A DNA stretch of 64,000 bases from Rhytidiadelphus loreus. Taxonomy: Eukaryota > Streptophyta > Bryopsida > Hypnales > Hylocomiaceae. The stretch covers positions 57,703,348 to 57,767,347 of the forward strand of contig OX344764.1 in assembly GCA_947034895.1 (NCBI GenBank), read 5' to 3'. The notes under the pieces were generated by a model. That model had not been told where the DNA came from. It did no database searches and saw only the letters and a program-made list of their open reading frames with translations. Within the stretch, counting starts at the first letter, position 1. Each line of letters starts with the position of its first letter. Below, piece by piece: positions 58,647-64,000 of the stretch. The translations under genes and the position numbers were made by a program.

Positions 58647-61600
58647 TTACACAGCCGGGCAGAAGATTGTTGCCAAGCCTTGTGCAACGGTCACATCTAC
58701 TGGGGGTCCGTAAGTCATGATGTCGGTGCTTCCATCTCCAATGGTTCCTCGGCCTCGTGCAAGAATCTCGCCATCTATGTCGATGTAGCCGCCTTGAGTA
58801 TCACTTCCGTACCGGCCAGCAGGATCAAGTCGGAATGCCTTCACCTGTTGCAACAATAACGACATAAATGTTGTGTACAAATTAGAAAAGAGATTCCAGA
58901 GTCATTTGTCCATCAAGACTCTCAGTTCCCTGTATTCCCTATTGCACACCCCTGAAGAGTTTTAGTTTTGGGTTTGCATGATGACAACTGTACTATTTGG
59001 CAAAAAATACCTTGCTGGCAGTGACTCTCAATCTTCACAAGGGTACTGCAACAAGGCTGGTAAACTTAACGACACTCATGTACCAAAATCTGCAAACTTT
59101 TTTTTCTAATCACGGCATAAGAAATTCATTCACACTAGCTAATGTTTTCAAAATTGCTGGCAATAACTAATTTTTCAATATGACTGCACAAAGTTTGACT
59201 CAACATTTTACAACTGGGACATGAAGGAGCTTTTGTTATCTGGGGTTTGGGGTACCTTGAGGTATTGCACATATTTGGATCTGATGTGTTCCCCTGTTTG
59301 AAGTTTAGTGAGTAAACTTAGTAACGTCCAGGAAGGACAATCCTTCATAATGATCAAGTCCAAATATCCATCTGCGAACTGCAGTCATAGGGAAGCAAAA
59401 AGATTAGACGGTCCAGTAAACTTCGCCAGAAGTCTTGGGAATTCACTAACTTCAATAGCCCTGGATTTTTTGGCAACCATTCCATGACATCCCAGTTGAG
59501 GGAATATAATCCATCAGCCACCCGAAAACATTCTAGTATTATGAAATTAATGATGATATTATAATATTTTAATATCAAGATGAAAATACTCTTTCACGCA
59601 CATACTGCATTACGGTCTTACATGACTGCAAGATGGTGAACAATTTATCTGCAAATGAGCTGGCATCTAGACGGTAGGGGAAATGATAAATTTCAAGCGT
59701 GTAGATTAATTACGTACTAAACCAGAAGATGTTTCTGTGAGTTCAGGCTCATCCAAAAACCATTTGCATTAGATCCCTATTCCGTCGGTTGAAATGTCAC
59801 CCATTTACAATTACGCAAGTGTCATCCAAATAAGTGACTTGAAAGACATGAAATCCGCTTCTAGGTTCAATCCCAGTCAAAGATGCTTCCATAAGATACA
59901 TTGTAGACGCAATCCTCATGATTAGGAACCCACTGCTTCAAGCTTCCACATTTCATAACTTATTCAAATGGTATCCAAATAAACATATGTAGTGCAATGA
60001 ATTCTTCTCAATAATGAGGTACCTTGGCATGTGGAGCCGAGTTCACCGTCTCGCCCACGAACGGCACATTGTTGAGCCAAATGTTGATGAAGGGACCCTC
60101 CATGCCACACCATTGATCAGAGTTCGTCAACCCAGGCCCAGGGTAGCTGTTTCCACTCGAGGATTTATCATCGTCACCTTCATGAGATTTCAACAAGGGG
60201 GTTCCTTCCAGCTCCCCAGAGTACGTGGTTCCTGTGCCTTCATATCCTGGGGCTGGAATATAATAAATATGTCCAACATACTTCCGCAAATTGAAGATCC
60301 TGATTAACGTCTGCCGCAAGCCCAAAAACCAGGCAAAACTTACTCTCTAAGAATCAGAGCAGGAAATATGCAGGCCGGACACGAACTAAAACAAATTGGA
60401 GAACAAGCGAGTAAAATGAATCATCCATGTACGCTGAAGAACAGCTGGAGAAGCCACGCCACCAGTGAGTCAGAGAAGGAAATTCAATAGATACACGTTA
60501 AAGCCGTGACAAGCTCTTGAAATCACCTACATAAACGTCCAGACGGAGGGCACCCAGCCACCTCAATTTTTCTGATTCGAAATCCACATCCGCGACAAGA
60601 CCTATAATCATAGCCAGAATAGAAGCAAGCATAAATGTATGGAGTATGAAAAAATGAGCCTCGCGTGTTTTTTATGTCAGTTTTAATTGCGTAGGTCATA
60701 TGAAGAATTCCTTTTGTCCAATTTTGTTTCTCTTGTGACCAAAACATGAATGATCTTCACCGATTCTGGTGACGTAAAATTTGGACAATGTGAATTCTAT
60801 TATTTTCACAATATGATCAATCGAATTGGTCATTTCAAAACCAAGAATTCTTTAGGGTTAACACGTGGGAATCCAAATTCTTGTCCAAGGGAATACAGAG
60901 GCAGAGGGAGACTTCCACAGTATTTCAAAATCATAATCGTGACGTAGGTATAAAATATCTAGCGAATTAAGAAATGTACCCCAGGCCATCATCAAAATGC
61001 TGTGAAACTTGATGTTTGCCTGCTTGGCTGTTGCAACATCAAGGGGCTGCTTCTGCCCTGCCATGCACCATGATCATGTAGTCATGAACTAACTAAACCC
61101 AAAAATAAACTACTTGTTAAATGGAGTACCAAAGTCATTAGATATGAAATGTTAAGTTAAAGCCCTAGACGATTATTAACACAGTAGGGAGATAACCCGC
61201 CCCTACAATATTGCTTGTAGATCCACAAAGTGTTCATGGCATAGAATACACCAAGCATCAAAATGGATTATCCTTACTTAGATGCTCTATTGATATGCTC
61301 TATAAATACAGCATGGTGAAAACAAATTACCTCGGATAACAAGGAAAGTCGCACTCGCTGCATCACAAGGCTCGCCTACATGGTCCAACAAAGATTTTGC
61401 CATCCCATTGCTGGTTCCTGGTTTTAGATAAGTTCTTGTTCAGAAACTCAAAATGTTAAACCTAGTAGGCAAGAAACTCCAACACGCCAAGGAGACAATA
61501 CTGATGCTCAAATCCTCAACGAATTCTGCTTTAACGCTGCAACCCCAGACAAAGGAAATCCATATTGCGAAGAGCAACTTCCCAGCCCTAATAGCGATGG

Positions 61601-62840
61601 GACTAAGAAATATGGTTGCTCGCAAACAAAGGGGAGTAAACAGCATCCACGCTAGCGTACAATACAGCACGCGTGCAAGTGCCTTGTCAACTTACATACT
61701 GGAAAACACAACAAACGACAGCTATTTGTGAGAAAATTTTACCAGCAGGAATAATCCCGATTGGCATCTTGATAGCGTCTTCCCAGTCAGATCTTTCCAG
61801 CAGGCCATTCAACACCTGCATTTCAGACCAACCTCACAGGAATGACTTCTGAAGAAACGACTGTGTCAAGGAGGAAGTCAACTTAGGACTCTGCACTTCC
61901 ACAGCAAAAGAACAACCATCTACATATGCACCATAAATCTCTAGTAGAAAACATCTCTAGAGGTGTTCTAGTATATCTAGTTGCGTTGAATTCAACCAAT
62001 TGTAATGTCATTCAAGGCAGTTTCTAACGTAAACAATATCAATAGTAACGACCAATTTTAGGTTCTCTATTAGTGAATTGGTGCATCTAATATATTATGT
62101 AAAATGTGCGAGAGGATATTTATTTTATTTATAAATAATACATGGTCTATTAGCAGGTCAAGTGAATCCTTTCAAAGTGAAGCCAAGCACACCTCAACAA
62201 GAACTCCATCTCCGCTGACGCAGACGATTCCATCGAACTGGGAGAGATCAAATGACTTGGCCAAATCTTTGCCATGGCGTTGGTACTCCGTTTCTGTGTG
62301 GAATAGGAACTCGTCATTCTCTTCTCAAGCTACTTATTAGGGTATGAGGGTGATTCCTCTAGTTTTATACAACTAGTGGCCTACTAACAACACAATAATG
62401 TCAGGTTAAGTCAACCGTATCAGTCTTATTGCTAGTCAGAAGACGATTCTAATGCATAATCCTTCTCACTCTAAGCCCCTTGATCACCCAAAAAGTACAG
62501 ACCTGAACGTTTTTGACTCAGTAGAACAATTTGGCAGTATATGTAATAATGCTCCTGAACATTATCCAGTCCATCGGTTCTCAGGAGATGAATACATTGA
62601 TGCAGCATTAATGCAGCTCTTTCATGTGTAAATCTGCTGAACAAAGTCTTAGATGACACTCAATTCAAAATTCACAATACTATTGGACAAAATTGAAGCA
62701 GTACAAGTGAAACACACCATGCATTGTGAAAGTAATGCCTGCTGCCTTAAGTAGAGGCTCCACAATTGTCGTATATACTCTCCTCCCAGCTCCCTCTCCA
62801 CCAAATGGGTTAACAATCACGCAAAGTCTCTTCGGTCGCC
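58647..62840 (-). CDS. Sphingosine (long-chain base) kinase, 5' end not found
   Basis: Nine exons (high to low): 62840-62718, 62293-62193, 61815-61743, 61417-61331, 61057-60980, 60601-60531, 60310-60023, 59378-59256, 58844-58647; 379 residues recovered and in frame. Motifs: RLCVIVNPFGGEGAGRR at the start of the catalytic domain, then FDGIVCVSGDG followed by EVLNGLLERSDW, GIIPAGTSNGMAKSL (nucleotide-binding region), AWGLVADVDFESEKLRWLG, and the C-terminal lobe with FADGYLDLIIMK and DGEI. These are the conserved regions of plant SPHK, which phosphorylates sphingoid bases to signalling phosphates. The first exon found begins mid-codon (two bases of a split codon), so at least one upstream exon is missing. 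I found no convincing candidate between 62841 and 64000, so it may lie past the edge. Confidence 0.9.
60713..60863 (+). repeat. Dispersed repeat, copy 2 (sphingosine kinase intron)
   Basis: Contains CCAATTTTGTTTCT, ACATGAATGATCTTC, CGATTCTGGTGA, TTTTCACAATATGATCAATC and the GGGTTAAC end. Aligns with 55546-55670 and 63510-63650. Confidence 0.6.
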
Positions 62841-63509
62841 CTGTGAAAGCCACACTCGTTAATACGTGCAAACAATCTTCCGTTAGGGCCATGGAAATAC
62901 ACCCAGTCCTGATCAATATCACCTTCTCTAATATCACAACATCTATTCCCTTACCAAAACCTAGGGAAAAAACGCACCCAGTACAAAGACTCCCCCTCCG
63001 CTGTCGCACTCTCGCTATCACACTCGGTTTTGCGTCAAAGCAGTTCTGACTCCGAGCACGTCTTCAATATCACTCTAACAGTATATCCAAATGTATTGAT
63101 TGACACAGAACTCCACTGATAATGCCGGGCATTTTAGAAGCCTAGGCAAGGACATTAAAGCGGTATGCGTGTACAGTAATCTACCATTTCACTAGTAAAA
63201 TCACACTATCTTTGCAATCGAGGCATACTTCATACACCACTTACAGTCACTATCAGAGTCATCAGTAGGTTTCAGATTTTTAAGTTTACTATCAAGTGAA
63301 GGTATAACTTAGATTAGGAAGAATATTAACCGCCGAAGAACTAAGGCTTAATGGGGCCATACTTAACCGATGAGGAACATCGCATGCGGTCGTCAAAAGT
63401 TACAGAAGACTACATAAACGGAACTTCCCACGTGACTTACTCAAAGCTATCAAAGAAAAATGAGACTGACGCCAAAGAATTTACAACAGTTCACGTGAAA
63501 CGTGTAAGG
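62841..63509. other. Probable sphingosine kinase 5' intron or upstream sequence
   Basis: Upstream of the first recovered kinase exon. Short open frames here show no sphingosine kinase N-terminal similarity. Likely intron, because the exon at 62840 needs a 5' partner. Confidence 0.4.
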
Positions 63510-63650
63510 ACTTTCTTCCTTCCAATTTTGTTTATTCATTGGCCAACGCATGCAATGTTCTTCTCTGATTCTGGTCAAATTATTCTCACAATATTATCAA
63601 CCGAAATTGACGGTCATGATCAAATCAAGAACCCTGACTCTTGAGGGGTT
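63510..63650 (+). repeat. Dispersed repeat, copy 3
   Basis: Contains CCAATTTTGTTTATT, ATGCAATGTTCTTC, TGATTCTGGT, CTCACAATATTATCAACCGA and ends GGGGTTAAC. Same family as 55546-55670 and 60713-60863; it directly adjoins the tandem array at the right edge. Confidence 0.6.
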
Positions 63651-64000
63651 AACATTCACCCTCATCCTGAACCCCATTTACCAGTAAATTTAGAAACCCT
63701 GAACCCTACCGACAATTCTAACAGCAATAGAATTGCAGCAACCCTTGGTCATTACTGGTTTATCCCGAGCGGGTTAACATTCACCCTAATCCTGAACCCC
63801 ACATGCCAGTAAATTTAGCAATCTTGAACCCTACCGACGATTCACACAGTAAAAGAATATCAGCAACCCCTGGTCGTTAGGGTTTATCCTGAGCCGGTCA
63901 ACATTCGCCCCAATCCTAAACTCCATTTGCCAGCAAATTTAGCAATCCTAAACCCTGCCGATGATTCTAACAGAAATAGAATTTCAGCAACCCGTGGTAT
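63646..64000 (+). repeat. Tandem array of a ~125-bp unit, running off the right edge
   Basis: The start word GGTTAACATTCACCC or a variant recurs near 63651, 63776 and 63900, a period of 124-125 bp. Each unit also holds CAGTAAATTTAG or CAGCAAATTTAG, ACCCTACCGA or ACCCTGCCGA, and GCAACCC.TGGT. Nearly three units are seen; the array probably continues beyond the window. Confidence 0.9.

Overview
The window looks like nuclear DNA of a land plant. Six spliceosomal genes with GT-AG introns (plus one GC-AG) can be read. They include plant-specific families: an STN7/STN8-type thylakoid kinase, a BSL kelch-phosphatase, a neprosin-type protein and a BT-like carrier. Between them lie long AT-rich stretches full of small inverted-repeat transposons, and one intron carries a short TTTAGGG run. 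I lean towards an early-diverging (non-seed) plant, because the kinase and carrier differ in architecture from the seed-plant proteins I know. The species cannot be fixed from sequence alone.

Layout. 0.9-7.7 kb (+): chloroplast STN8-like kinase with a long C-terminal extension. 11.6-15.1 kb (+): BTL1-like mitochondrial-carrier-family protein, followed by a tandem duplication of its 3' flank. 15.6-34.9 kb: no gene recognised; nested TA-flanked and TTAA-flanked non-autonomous elements, including an element-in-element-in-element stack at 22.6-26.2 kb. 35.0-40.0 kb (+): secreted neprosin-family protein. 40.7-48.1 kb (-): BSL-type Ser/Thr phosphatase with 21 exons. 48.1-52.9 kb: repeats, including a short CACTA element. 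53.0-57.7 kb (+): myristoylatable TLDc protein of MEAK7 type. 58.6-62.8 kb (-): sphingosine kinase, whose first exon or exons were not found and may lie beyond the right edge. A ~125-bp tandem array fills the right edge.

For the five complete genes I joined exons by hand. Every junction keeps frame, and each total is a whole number of codons: 757, 442, 452, 1037 and 426 residues. The sphingosine kinase 3' part closes over 379 residues. The neprosin and BSL genes converge, as do the TLDc and sphingosine kinase genes; BSL and TLDc diverge. The genes are functionally unrelated (thylakoid phosphorylation, metabolite transport, cell-wall or secreted proteolysis, brassinosteroid-type signalling, TOR/lysosome-type adaptor, sphingolipid signalling), as expected for a plant chromosome. 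No operon-like or defence-like system was seen. The most informative part of the window is the transposon record: a matched empty and filled TTAA site, and a TTAA insertion into the junction of two abutting TA elements.
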